From the NCBI RefSeq assembly GCF_014695575.1, contig NZ_JACJOO010000062.1, positions 1-64,000 of the forward strand: 64,000 nt of DNA. Direction: 5' to 3'. Numbering within the stretch: position 1 is the stretch's first letter; each line of letters opens with the position of its first letter. Under the pieces are notes generated by a model. It had not been told where the DNA came from. It worked only from the letters and a program-made list of their open reading frames with translations, and made no database searches. Made by a program: the position numbers and the translations under genes. Origin of the DNA: Leptolyngbya sp. FACHB-8. Lineage in GTDB: Bacteria; Cyanobacteriota; Cyanobacteriia; Elainellales; Elainellaceae. Positions 26,698 through 37,322 of the stretch are shown in pieces.

Positions 26698-29600
26698 ATG
26701 AAAATGGCATACCCGATTGATGACATCACCCGCTACATCCCGAACCTGATTATTGACCGGTTTCAGGATGCTTCGCCTTCTCTAGAAGAGGCGTTCAGCG
26801 ACACTCCGGTGGGGGCGATGTTGATGGCGGACATCTCGGGGTTCACGGCTTTGTCCGAGCGGCTTGCCGAGCAGGGGCCGGAAGGGGCCGAGGTGCTCAC
26901 TCACATCCTTAACGGCATCTTTGAACGCCTGGAGGGGTTGATCGCCAGTAGCGGGGGCGATGTCTTGCACTTTGCAGGAGACGCGCTCTACGCGTTCTGG
27001 CCTATCCGAGATGGGGCCGATCGCTCCGCTGTCGTGGCGATCGCCACCCAATGTGCCATTGATGCTCAGCATGTCCTGGCGGATTTTGCCGCCTCCGAAG
27101 GACGCTCCATCTCCATGCGTATTGGGGTTGGGGTCGGTTCACTCACGGTGTTCCACGTCGGCGGCATTTACCGCAAGTGGCACTACATGGTGCGCGGCGA
27201 TGCTGTAGAGCAGGTCTGTCTGGCTCAGGATCGCGCTCAACGCGGCGAAGTGATTTTGTCGCCCGAAGCTAGTGAGCTGGCTCAGAGCAATTTTCTGCTT
27301 GAGCCAAAGACCGGAGGGTATGCCCGAGTTATCAAAGCTGTCACTGAGCTTGTGGCAGTCTCTTCGCTAATGGAGCGATCGCCAGCACAGAATATCGAGG
27401 CATTACGGGCGTATATCCCCAGCGTTCTATTGGCTAGAGCGGCAGCGGGTCAGGCCGCTTATATGTCCGAGCTGAGGAGGGTGACGACCTTATTTATTAG
27501 CCTCGCAGGCTTCCACGACGACGCAGAACTGTCGTTGATTCAAACCGTTGTCCAAGACATTCAAACGGCACTGAACCGCAGAGAAGGAACGCTGAACAAG
27601 CTCAGCGTCGATGAGAAGGGCGTCTATATCATTGCGGCGTTGGGGCTGCCTCCCCTGGCCCATAAGGACGATCCCACCCGTGGAGTCCAGGTAGCTCTTG
27701 ATATTCACGCGCAGCTCGACAGGCTGGGCGTTCGCCACGCGATTGGGGTAACGACAGGAAAAGCATTCTGTGGTGTGGTTGGAGGTGATAAGCAGCGGTG
27801 CGAATATACGGTGATTGGGGCATCTATCAACCTGGCAGTAAGGTTGATGCAGGCTGCGATCGCCGACCCAAACAGTCAGGTTCCGATATTTTGCTGCGAC
27901 AATACCCATCGAGCGACTCGGGAGTTGTTTGTTTATCAGAAGAAGGGGCCGATCCGGGTCAAAGGTAAGAATCAATCTGTCTCCGTCTACGTGCCCCTGC
28001 GTGAGCAACTCCAGCGCCCCCAAATTTCTGACATCGTCGGTCGCCTCCAGGAGCGAAATCTGCTGAAAGAGGCCGTGAAGATGCTGGCTTGGGGCAAAGG
28101 AACGCAAACAATCGTCATTGAGGGCGAGGCAGGGGTCGGTAAGTCACGCCTGACCCAAGAATTTTGTCGGATGGCAGATGAGGAAGGTGTCGTTACGTTG
28201 CGCGGTGTTGGGGATGCGGTCGAAAAGAATGTCCCTTACCACGGCTGGCGTGGCATTTTGACACACCTATTTGCCCTTGAGCGCGGTGCGACCCTGGAAA
28301 TGCACCGTGAGCAGGTCTTGAATGCGGTTGGGCCTGCCCTCGCCGATGATGTTTCGCTGCTCAACGACATCCTCCCGCTCGAGTTTCCTGAAGCTGACGT
28401 TGCTCTGGAGGGGCCAGCTCGAGCCGCCGCTATCAGGGCTCTAGTGTTGAGTTTGCTAAAAGCATCGGCTGAGCGCACCCCGACCACCATTCTCATTGAA
28501 GACGCCCACTGGCTTGACTCAGCTTCGTGGCAGCTGCTTGAAGATGCCATTGAGGACGTAAATCCGCTGCTGGTCGTTGTGGCAACCCGTGCTGTAGTTG
28601 GGCCTCAAGCGACAACCTTCCGTCAGTTGCTCGACCGCGAGGAGACAACCCACGTTCGGCTTCAGGACTTCGATCAGAATGATACCGGAGCACTCGTTGC
28701 CCAGCGTCTCGGTGTTACCCAGGTGCCGACAGAGGTAGTGAGCTTCGTCCATAGCAAGAGCAGAGGCAACCCTTTCTTTGCAGAGGAACTGACCTACGCG
28801 ATCCGAGAAGCCAAGCTGCTCGACATCAGCGACAAAACCTGTCGCCTCCGCGAAGAAGTATCTAAGCTGGATGATCTAGGCTTTCCCGACACGGTTCAGG
28901 GGGTCGTGCTTGGGCGTATCGATGGCCTTGACCCTGAGCACCAGATGGCTCTGAAGGTTGCCAGCGTCATTGGGCGGGTGTTCGCAATTTCAGCACTGAG
29001 TCAAATTCACCCGATCCTGCCAGAGCATGTAGATTTGGGGGCAGTCCTGGGAGAGCTGGAGCAGCTCGAAATGACTCCCCTGTATAGAAACGACCCCGAG
29101 CCAGAGTACATCTTCAAGCACCTTATTACCCAGGATGTAGCCTACAACCTGCTGCTCTACAAGCAGCGGCGAGAGCTGCACCGTGCTACGGCCATGTGGT
29201 ACGAGGAGCACCATGCCAAAGAGCTGGCTCCCTACTACTCGGTGCTGGCTCACCATTATCAACAAGCTGAGGACAGCGGCAAAGCCCTTCAGTACGCCAT
29301 ACTCGCGGGCGATCGCGCCATGCGAATCGCGGCCTACACGGAGGCCGAGCAACGCTACGCCCAGGCGATCGAGATGCTCAACAGCCTGGAAGAGGGCAAG
29401 GAGCGCAACAGCCTGGAGTTGCAGCTTCGGATGAAACAAGCCAACCCGCTGGTGATGACCCAGGGGTATCAGTCAGAGCAGGTGCGTATTGTGTATGAGC
29501 GGGCGCGTGCCCTCTGCCAGGATGTCGGTAACATACCGGATATGCACACGATTCTCCGGGGACTGTGGAGCTATTACCTGTTCGTTGGGCCGTTGGAGAC

Positions 29601-30555
29601 ATGCCGCGATATCGCTGAGCAGTGCAACACCATCGCTGACAACTCAGATGACGACGGACTGAAGATGGAAGCCGCTGGAGCCCTTGGCAATACTTTGTTC
29701 TGGTTAGGTCAGCTCAAGCTAGCCCGCTCGAAGAGTTCAACCCTCGACGAGATTTATGAGCGCGGCGATGCGCATAAGGATCGCGTACACCGCTTTGGGA
29801 TGGACCCCTACATTGCCTTCTCTACCTGGATTTCTTGGGGGGATTGGATCCTCGGCTACCCGGATTCCTCACTGGCCCGCGCTAAAAAAGCGCTGGCTAT
29901 AGCCCGCAATCTCGATCACCCTTTTTCTGTAGCCCAGGCGCTACAAACCGTGTCTTGGGTCTACATTTGCCGCCATGAATTCGCTCAGGCCCGCGAAGTG
30001 GCCCGAGCCATGCTTAATCTGGCTAAGGAAAAGGAGTTGGGCCTGTGGATCGTGCTTGGAAACATTCTCTGGGGCCGCGCGCTAGTGGGGCTGGGTGACT
30101 TCGATACAGGTCTGCCCATGATGAAGGAGGGGATCGCGGGCTTGCGTGACAGCGGTGCCTGTCTGGGCATCGGGTTCTTCTCCATGCTCCTCACTCAAAG
30201 TTTGCTTGACGCTGAAGACTTAGACGGTGCCTTTGAAACCATTGACCAGGGGTTGGACGATGTCCAAACCTATGGCGAAGGTGCTTACATCGCCGAACTC
30301 TACCGCCTCAAGGGCGAGGTTCTGTTATCCCGCGACGGTACCCAGGCCAAGGAGCAAGCGCGATCGCTGTTCCATAAAGCTTGGGCGATCGCTCAAGCCC
30401 AAGAAGCCCGCTCTTTCCTATTACGTATCGCGATGAGTCTTTACCGGCTCGGCGATGACCCAAACGGCACGCAACTAACCGCAGCGCTGGCTCAAATGCC
30501 CGAGGGCAAAATGACCTACGACCAAATTGAGGCGAGAAAACAACTAGATTCTTGA
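26698..30555 (+). CDS. Soluble adenylyl cyclase-like protein (2x CHD, AAA ATPase, TPR)
   Basis: A 1285-residue cytoplasmic protein. A class III cyclase domain 1 (about 38-185) is followed by cyclase domain 2 (about 260-400). An AAA/NB-ARC-like ATPase module then has Walker A G476-E-A-G-V-G-K482-S and Walker B I-L-I-E-D-A-H-W-L-D (about 597-606), and a long helical/TPR tail runs to the end. This order is that of mammalian soluble adenylyl cyclase (ADCY10). Domain 1 keeps both metal aspartates (D45 in A-D-I-S-G-F-T; D95 in F-A-G-D-A-L). Domain 2 keeps K307 of D-E-K-G and the run E-Y-T-V-I-G-A-S-I-N-L-A-x-R-L-M. Positions equivalent to the bicarbonate-binding Lys95 and Arg176 of human sAC are His91 and Cys174. 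Product presumably cAMP; activity is unproven. Confidence 0.85.
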   Translation: MKMAYPIDDITRYIPNLIIDRFQDASPSLEEAFSDTPVGAMLMADISGFTALSERLAEQGPEGAEVLTHILNGIFERLEGLIASSGGDVLHFAGDALYAFWPIRDGADRSAVVAIATQCAIDAQHVLADFAASEGRSISMRIGVGVGSLTVFHVGGIYRKWHYMVRGDAVEQVCLAQDRAQRGEVILSPEASELAQSNFLLEPKTGGYARVIKAVTELVAVSSLMERSPAQNIEALRAYIPSVLLARAAAGQAAYMSELRRVTTLFISLAGFHDDAELSLIQTVVQDIQTALNRREGTLNKLSVDEKGVYIIAALGLPPLAHKDDPTRGVQVALDIHAQLDRLGVRHAIGVTTGKAFCGVVGGDKQRCEYTVIGASINLAVRLMQAAIADPNSQVPIFCCDNTHRATRELFVYQKKGPIRVKGKNQSVSVYVPLREQLQRPQISDIVGRLQERNLLKEAVKMLAWGKGTQTIVIEGEAGVGKSRLTQEFCRMADEEGVVTLRGVGDAVEKNVPYHGWRGILTHLFALERGATLEMHREQVLNAVGPALADDVSLLNDILPLEFPEADVALEGPARAAAIRALVLSLLKASAERTPTTILIEDAHWLDSASWQLLEDAIEDVNPLLVVVATRAVVGPQATTFRQLLDREETTHVRLQDFDQNDTGALVAQRLGVTQVPTEVVSFVHSKSRGNPFFAEELTYAIREAKLLDISDKTCRLREEVSKLDDLGFPDTVQGVVLGRIDGLDPEHQMALKVASVIGRVFAISALSQIHPILPEHVDLGAVLGELEQLEMTPLYRNDPEPEYIFKHLITQDVAYNLLLYKQRRELHRATAMWYEEHHAKELAPYYSVLAHHYQQAEDSGKALQYAILAGDRAMRIAAYTEAEQRYAQAIEMLNSLEEGKERNSLELQLRMKQANPLVMTQGYQSEQVRIVYERARALCQDVGNIPDMHTILRGLWSYYLFVGPLETCRDIAEQCNTIADNSDDDGLKMEAAGALGNTLFWLGQLKLARSKSSTLDEIYERGDAHKDRVHRFGMDPYIAFSTWISWGDWILGYPDSSLARAKKALAIARNLDHPFSVAQALQTVSWVYICRHEFAQAREVARAMLNLAKEKELGLWIVLGNILWGRALVGLGDFDTGLPMMKEGIAGLRDSGACLGIGFFSMLLTQSLLDAEDLDGAFETIDQGLDDVQTYGEGAYIAELYRLKGEVLLSRDGTQAKEQARSLFHKAWAIAQAQEARSFLLRIAMSLYRLGDDPNGTQLTAALAQMPEGKMTYDQIEARKQLDS

Positions 30556-30616
30556 TAGGACTTACGCATTTTTGTGGTGTGTGATGTGCTTTGCACATCA
30601 CACACCACAAAAATGC
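30556..30616. repeat. Palindromic element, family F copy 1
   Basis: Begins TAGGACTTACGCA. Arms 30566-30589 and 30593-30616 are exact 24-nt reverse complements with loop TTT. It starts at the cyclase gene's stop codon boundary. Related ends occur at 33649-33767 and 62312-62366. The rest of the 308-bp gap before pgm shows no gene. Confidence 0.85.
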
Positions 30617-30833
30617 TGTAAATACAGTGCTGTCTAAAAAACTCCAAAAGCGACATCAACTTGCGAAAGCCCTGGCTGTATAAGATTTACACGAAGCCTG
30701 TCCCATTGGAGTTGACGGGATGTACCCAAAATGGCTCTATAGAGTTGTCGAAAGGAATAACGCGCGTGTCAGAGGCTGTTGCGATCGCGACAAACCGCCG
30801 TCGGGGGCGATCGCCCTTCTGTCCAGTATCTAA

Positions 30834-32498
<1,665 letters not shown>

Positions 32499-32607
32499 TC
32501 TCAGGGGTCACGATCCTTTGTAGGGGCAGGTTTAGCCAATAACGTCTTGGATTATTCCAAAACGTTAAACAAAACCTGCCCTGATGGCAGCAATTCTCGT
32601 TTTGAAT

Positions 32608-32708
32608 TGAAGCCTGAAAATAGCCCGCCTTCGGCGGGCTATTTTCAGGCTTCACATTTAAATTCCCATATTTGCAAGAACGGACGCAGTTCGTTCTTGC
32701 AAATATGG
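32608..32708. repeat. Two adjacent perfect palindromes between pgm and menB
   Basis: The first has 22-nt exact arms 32608-32629/32633-32654 with loop TTC. The second has 17-nt exact arms 32666-32682/32692-32708, extendable by three pairs. They fill the convergent gap between pgm (+) and menB (-). Neither has a T-tail, but both could block read-through. Confidence 0.85.
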
Positions 32709-32720
32709 ACGTTAATTCTC

Positions 32721-33554
32721 TTACGGCAGCCAGGGGTATTGGCGGAAGTCAGGCGATCGCTTCTCCAAAAACGCCTGTTTCCCTTCAGCCCCTTCCTCAG
32801 TCATGTAGTACAGCAGGGTAGCGTTACCCGCCAGTTCTTGCAGCCCAGCCTGACCATCGCAATCAGCATTGAAAGCTGCCTTAAGGCATCGAATGGCGAT
32901 CGGGCTTTTCTCCAAAATTTCTTGCGCCCAACGAACCCCTTCTGCCTCCAATTCTTCAACGGGCACAACGCAATTTACCAGGCCCATTTCCTCAGCTTGC
33001 TGAGCATTGTATTGACGGCACAGGTACCAAATCTCTCGGGCTTTTTTCTGACCGACAATACGCGCCAGATAACTGGCTCCAAACCCGGCATCAAAGCTGC
33101 CAACTTTGGGGCCAGTTTGTCCAAAAATGGCGTTGTCAGCGGCGATGGTGAGGTCACAGACAATGTGCAACACATGGCCTCCCCCGATCGCATACCCTGC
33201 CACCAGAGCAATCACCACCTTCGGCATGGAGCGGATCAGCTTTTGCAAATCCAGCACATTTAACCGGGGCATACCGGAGTCATCAATATAGCCGCCCTTA
33301 CCCCGCACACTCTGGTCACCGCCTGCACAGAAAGCATACTTCCCATCCGTATGAGGCCCGGCCCCTGTAAGTAGAACCACCCCAATGCTGGTATCTTCCC
33401 GCGCATCACAAAAGGCGTGGTATAGCTCGTTAATGGTTTTAGGACGAAACGCATTCCGTTTGTGAGGACGGTTGATCGTAATTTTGGCGATGCCGTCTGC
33501 CTTGTGATAGAGAATGTCTTCGTAAGTTCCGGCAGATTGCCACTCGATAGCCAT
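32721..33554 (-). CDS. menB: 1,4-dihydroxy-2-naphthoyl-CoA synthase
   Basis: A 277-residue crotonase-fold enzyme that closes the naphthoquinone ring for phylloquinone (photosystem I) or menaquinone synthesis. Seen: [12 protein letters not shown], the oxyanion-hole strand [20 protein letters not shown], and [12 protein letters not shown]. The start at 33554 (M-A-I-E-W) is chosen over a 21-codon longer frame because family members begin close to this point. Gene order with pgm is convergent. Confidence 0.95.
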   Translation of the reverse strand: MAIEWQSAGTYEDILYHKADGIAKITINRPHKRNAFRPKTINELYHAFCDAREDTSIGVVLLTGAGPHTDGKYAFCAGGDQSVRGKGGYIDDSGMPRLNVLDLQKLIRSMPKVVIALVAGYAIGGGHVLHIVCDLTIAADNAIFGQTGPKVGSFDAGFGASYLARIVGQKKAREIWYLCRQYNAQQAEEMGLVNCVVPVEELEAEGVRWAQEILEKSPIAIRCLKAAFNADCDGQAGLQELAGNATLLYYMTEEGAEGKQAFLEKRSPDFRQYPWLP

Positions 33555-33648
33555 AGCCCTGTCCGCTGAAAAGAGTTGCCGACTTGGGCTTGCGCCCTGC
33601 ACGGCAAGACAACCCAACTACTATCCCACGGAATTACCCAAAAACCCA

Positions 33649-33767
33649 TAGGACTTATGCACAGGAGTTACGCATTCGTGTTGTGTGGGGTGTACTTCGC
33701 ACACCACACACAACACAAATACTTAAATATGATGAACTCGCGTAAGTCCTAAAATGCATAAGTCCTG
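33649..33767. repeat. Palindromic element, family F copy 2 (nested)
   Basis: Outer arms AGGACTTATGCA / TGCATAAGTCCT (33650-33661, 33755-33766) are exact. A second, imperfect arm pair lies inside (about 33663-33673 with 33740-33750). An innermost stem of about 16 nt has one mismatch. This looks like one F element inserted inside, or duplicated within, another. It is 11 bp from the stop of the receptor-like gene. Confidence 0.8.
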
Positions 33768-33777
33768 ACGGATCCTA

Positions 33778-35241
33778 CTAGGGAACTGGGACGAAGTCGA
33801 AGCCCTTACCCGATCGCCCTCCTGGTTGTACTTTTACCAGTTGAACATTTTGATTGCGATCGCCCGATGGGAAAAACTGCACATTACTCGTTGCACCCGT
33901 TGCCGTAAAGGAATCCGACCGGATGGTTTCCATAATCTTCTGACGCGTCGGAGCAGGTGCTTCCTGAATGGCTCTAATCAATGTCTGGGTAGCATCATAG
34001 GCCGTTACGGTACGCCAATTGACATCCCCACCCCAGAGCTGACGGGATGCAGCTACAAAGGGAGAATCGTTATGAGCCAGAATATGCCAGGGAACAGCCA
34101 CGACCATTTCCGCCGTCCCCTGTTCTGCCATTTGCAGGGTTTTAGGCGTATACATATCGTCACCCCCTAATAGGGCAAATCTGCCGTAATTGGCGCGCGC
34201 CACCTTAAAAGCATTGTCGAGTTGCCCTGTATTGGGCAGAAGCGCCAACACCGTAGCCCCTGCCAACTGCGCCTGTTGGACTTGTGCCTCTGCATCAAAA
34301 TTAGGAGCTGATAGATCATACACACCCACGACTTGGCCACCGCCACGTAGCAGTGCAGAGATAAATTCAGTCTTCAGCGATTCACTATAACCACTCTTGG
34401 AGTTGTAGAAAACCGCTGCTTTTTGCTGCTGAAGGGTATTGAGCGTGTAAGTGGCCAACGTACTACCTGCTACAGAATCGCTGGGTACCGTGCGCAGAAT
34501 ATAGTCGCTGCGGTTAGACAAGGTGACCGAAGTGCTGACAGGAGAAATAGCCACCAGACCTAAAGCATCATAAGCATTCCCTGCTGCAAGGGTGACATCA
34601 CTCGCATAGTGGCCGACCACCCCCAAAATGCTGGGGTCTCCAATCAGGGCGATCGCAATCTGCTTGGCAATCTCCGGATCTCCCTCATCGTTGGCGATAT
34701 AAACTCGCAGGGGTGTTCCTTTCATTCCCCCGGCCTGATTAATCTCCGTTTGGGCTTGGGCAACACCCCGCAGAATCTCCCGAGAGCCGTCGGGATCTGT
34801 GCTGATCGGGACAGCGACGGCAATGCTGAAGGACGCACCCGAACCAATCCGCGCATTGTTCAGGTAAATCAGGGCTTCGGGGTCATTACGATTCAATCGC
34901 AGGGCAGCTTCCAAACCGTTGATTGCCCGCTGAAGGTCACCTTCATTCAATGCGGCGACTGCTCCCTCCTTCTGAATCGTGACACCATCGGGAAACAGGA
35001 GACGCCCCCCCTGACTGATGCGGGTGATTGCGTCAGGGTTGTAAAAACTGCTAAACCCAACCGGAACCGTTGTGGGTAAAGGCGTTGGCTGAAGATCGAG
35101 CGGGGATTGAGCCGCTGGCCCAAAGCGCAGAATCCTACCCAGATTGAGGTTACGGGTCAGCCATGAAAAACCAAGCCCAATGAGGGCCAGAGTAATGACC
35201 AAGGACACAATCAGCTTAGAGGTTTCGTTTGTTTTAGCCAT
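33778..35241 (-). CDS. Membrane-anchored TPR plus periplasmic ligand-binding protein, paralogue 1
   Basis: A 487-residue protein. There is one N-terminal transmembrane helix (about residues 9-30) with no lipobox. A Pro-rich linker and a TPR-like pair of helices (about 85-130, ending N-D-P-E-A-L-I-Y-L-N-N-A-R-I-G) follow. Then comes a type I periplasmic-binding (Leu/Ile/Val receptor) fold. The start at 35241 (M-A-K-T-N-E) is preferred because it places the helix at the N-terminus. A paralogue with identical TPR end motif lies next to it at 35703-37187, and a Ser/Thr kinase follows upstream at 37323-38843, all on the same strand. Inference: a ligand sensor rather than a transporter subunit, since no permease is present. 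Confidence 0.75.
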   Translation of the reverse strand: MAKTNETSKLIVSLVITLALIGLGFSWLTRNLNLGRILRFGPAAQSPLDLQPTPLPTTVPVGFSSFYNPDAITRISQGGRLLFPDGVTIQKEGAVAALNEGDLQRAINGLEAALRLNRNDPEALIYLNNARIGSGASFSIAVAVPISTDPDGSREILRGVAQAQTEINQAGGMKGTPLRVYIANDEGDPEIAKQIAIALIGDPSILGVVGHYASDVTLAAGNAYDALGLVAISPVSTSVTLSNRSDYILRTVPSDSVAGSTLATYTLNTLQQQKAAVFYNSKSGYSESLKTEFISALLRGGGQVVGVYDLSAPNFDAEAQVQQAQLAGATVLALLPNTGQLDNAFKVARANYGRFALLGGDDMYTPKTLQMAEQGTAEMVVAVPWHILAHNDSPFVAASRQLWGGDVNWRTVTAYDATQTLIRAIQEAPAPTRQKIMETIRSDSFTATGATSNVQFFPSGDRNQNVQLVKVQPGGRSGKGFDFVPVP

Positions 35242-35451
35242 GTCAGCAAGAGTATTGAGGTGGCAATCGTTCGGAGCTGTGTTTATGCCTGGTTGGTTTC
35301 GCAGTTGGCACCGTTGCGATCGCCTGCAATTTGAGGGTGTCGACAGGTAGACTGTTGAATTCGCTACTTTATTGTAGGAAACACGGTGCTCCGCACTTAT
35401 CACGGACGTCTAAAAATTATTTTTTAGGACTTAGGAGATTGCTAGAAAAGA

Positions 35452-35514
35452 ACCTCCCATTTTTTGGGGAAAGTGCACGGCTTCGCCGTGCACTTTCCCC
35501 AAAAAATGGGAGGT
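35452..35514. repeat. 63-bp perfect palindrome
   Basis: Arms 35452-35481 and 35485-35514 are exact 30-nt reverse complements with loop TTC. Situated between the two receptor-like paralogues, just before the family E element. Confidence 0.9.
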
Positions 35515-35536
35515 CTTTGTTGGACTCCTTAGGAAT

Positions 35537-35673
35537 TTGTGTTGTGAGTAACCTCAGTTCGGGTTAAGGGCTTTTTCGAGTGCCGCGCGTCGCGCGGCAC
35601 TCGAAAAAGTCCATTGTTGCGTGCGCTTCGCGCACGCAACAATGGGCGGTTCGGCTTATCCCGAACTGAGGTT
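35537..35673. repeat. Palindromic element, family E (three-stem copy)
   Basis: Exact 14-nt outer arms 35550-35563 / 35660-35673 enclose two perfect hairpins: 35571-35587/35593-35609 (17 nt) and 35611-35626/35630-35645 (16 nt, loop TTC). Related ends occur at 3313-3415, 41838-41948 and, without a core, at 49795-49840. Confidence 0.85.
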
Positions 35674-35702
35674 GAGTAGTGGTTTGTTTTTGCTGTGAAG
35701 TA

Positions 35703-37187
35703 CTAGAACAGCGTCTTCTGGCCTAACGGAAGGAAACCCAGAGATGTGGGTTCTTCGAACACAGGGGCGAATTCAGCGGGCACGAAGTCATAGCCATAGC
35801 CTGAGCGGAATCCCGGCTGCACTTGCACAAATTGAATGCTGGCGTGGCTGCGATCGCCCCCCGGCAAAAACTGCACCACTCCGGTCGCACCTGCTGCGAA
35901 GAAGTTGGGTTGCAGTAGTGCTTCGGCAATGCCTTTGCGGGTTGGGTTTTGACGCATTGCTGCGACTAGAGCCTGCATTGCATCGTAGGTCATCGCTGTG
36001 CGCCAGTTCACATCCCCCTGCCAGAGTTGGCGCGATCGCTGCACAAATAGTGAGTTTGGATCCGTCAGCACATGCCAGGGCACTGCCGTTACCATGCCCA
36101 CCGACTCTGGCCCAACGATCTCCAGGGTTTTGGCACTATAAAGCTCACTGCCGCCCAGCAAACTCAGCCGTCCCCGATTTACCCGCACCACTTGCAACGC
36201 GCGATCGACCTGCGCGGCATCCGGGAGTAAAATCAATGCCGTTGCTCCCTGCAAAGCAGCCTGATTAAAACTATCAACCGGGCTGAAGCCTGGGCCAGCC
36301 AGATCGTACTCCCGCAGCAATTGCCCACCCTCAACTGTAAGTGCCGAACCCAACTCCAAACGGAGAGAACGGCTAGATGCACTGGTGGAACTATAAAACA
36401 ACGCGACCTTTTGCTGTTGCAATCGATTCAACATCTGATGGGCCAGAGCCCGAGCCATCATGAAATCTCCCGGTAGGGTGCGAAAGGTGAAGCGTTTTTC
36501 GCGAGGGGGTGGGGTAGCGGTGCTGAGGGGTGAGATGGCAACCAGTTCGCCGTCTTCGTAGCGGGAGGCAGCAGCCTGGGTCGCTTCAGTCGTACTATGA
36601 CCCACCACCCCCAAAATTTGCCCGTTTTGTATCAGTAGGTCGGCGATTTGGGGGGCGATCGCCACATCCCCATCATCATTGACCAGCACCAATCGCAGTG
36701 GCACCCCCTGAATTCCCCCAGTCTGATTCACCTCGTTCTGGGTCTGAGCGGCCCCCCGCAAAATTTCTAATGTGCTGCTGAGGTCACGTCCGCTGGGTAC
36801 CACCACCGCCAGGGTGTAAGCAAGCCCCTGCCCAATACGAGCATTGTTGAGGTAAATCAACGCTTCGGGGTCATTGGGGTTTACCGCCAGCGATGCCTCA
36901 AAATACTGCGCGGCTTCAGGATATAAGCTCGATGCCATCGCCGTTACCCCCAGTTGCTTCTCTGGCAACGCCCCCATCTCAATCAACAATCGTTCCCCCT
37001 GACTAAAGCGCTCGGCCAGAACTGGAGAAAGGCGGGTGGGCGATCGCCCCGTTAAGATCTGCGGATTCAAACTCAGCAGATGATCAAGATTCATGCGTCC
37101 GGCAGACCACCAAACCCCGCCCGTCAGCAGAGTCATGGTCATTAGCAACAACACAAGCAGAGTTGGCGCTTCATTTTTAGGGGTCAT
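35703..37187 (-). CDS. Membrane-anchored TPR plus periplasmic ligand-binding protein, paralogue 2
   Basis: A 494-residue paralogue of the 33778-35241 protein with the same order. It has an N-terminal helix (about residues 8-29), a short linker, TPR-like helices (about 78-118) ending N-D-P-E-A-L-I-Y-L-N-N-A-R-I-G, then a receptor fold with L-A-V-V-V-P-S-G-R-D, V-V-G-H-S-T-T-E-A-T and A-V-P-W-H. The C-terminus ends in a short Phe/Leu/Pro-rich tail absent from paralogue 1. No permease or ATPase nearby. The kinase gene is 135 bp upstream on the same strand and may share a transcript. Confidence 0.75.
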   Translation of the reverse strand: MTPKNEAPTLLVLLLMTMTLLTGGVWWSAGRMNLDHLLSLNPQILTGRSPTRLSPVLAERFSQGERLLIEMGALPEKQLGVTAMASSLYPEAAQYFEASLAVNPNDPEALIYLNNARIGQGLAYTLAVVVPSGRDLSSTLEILRGAAQTQNEVNQTGGIQGVPLRLVLVNDDGDVAIAPQIADLLIQNGQILGVVGHSTTEATQAAASRYEDGELVAISPLSTATPPPREKRFTFRTLPGDFMMARALAHQMLNRLQQQKVALFYSSTSASSRSLRLELGSALTVEGGQLLREYDLAGPGFSPVDSFNQAALQGATALILLPDAAQVDRALQVVRVNRGRLSLLGGSELYSAKTLEIVGPESVGMVTAVPWHVLTDPNSLFVQRSRQLWQGDVNWRTAMTYDAMQALVAAMRQNPTRKGIAEALLQPNFFAAGATGVVQFLPGGDRSHASIQFVQVQPGFRSGYGYDFVPAEFAPVFEEPTSLGFLPLGQKTLF

Positions 37188-37322
37188 GGATGCCAGGGGC
37201 GGAGATGCAGCAACCTCTAGCAGCAGCCCATGTCAAACCCTTGATTCCCTCACCTAACAAAGAGGTTTCTCAAGCTCGGCTCCCTCTTTGTCGAAGGGCT
37301 TGGGAGGATTTCCAGACAGCTG

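Noticed and set aside
35546..35678. GAGTA flanking the family E element on both sides (also AGTA at 3321 and 3412) as a target-site duplication
   Set aside because: The left AGTA is shared between copies as part of a longer conserved left end (TGTTGTRAGTAACCTCA), so it probably belongs to the element. A 4-5 bp match on the right is likely chance.
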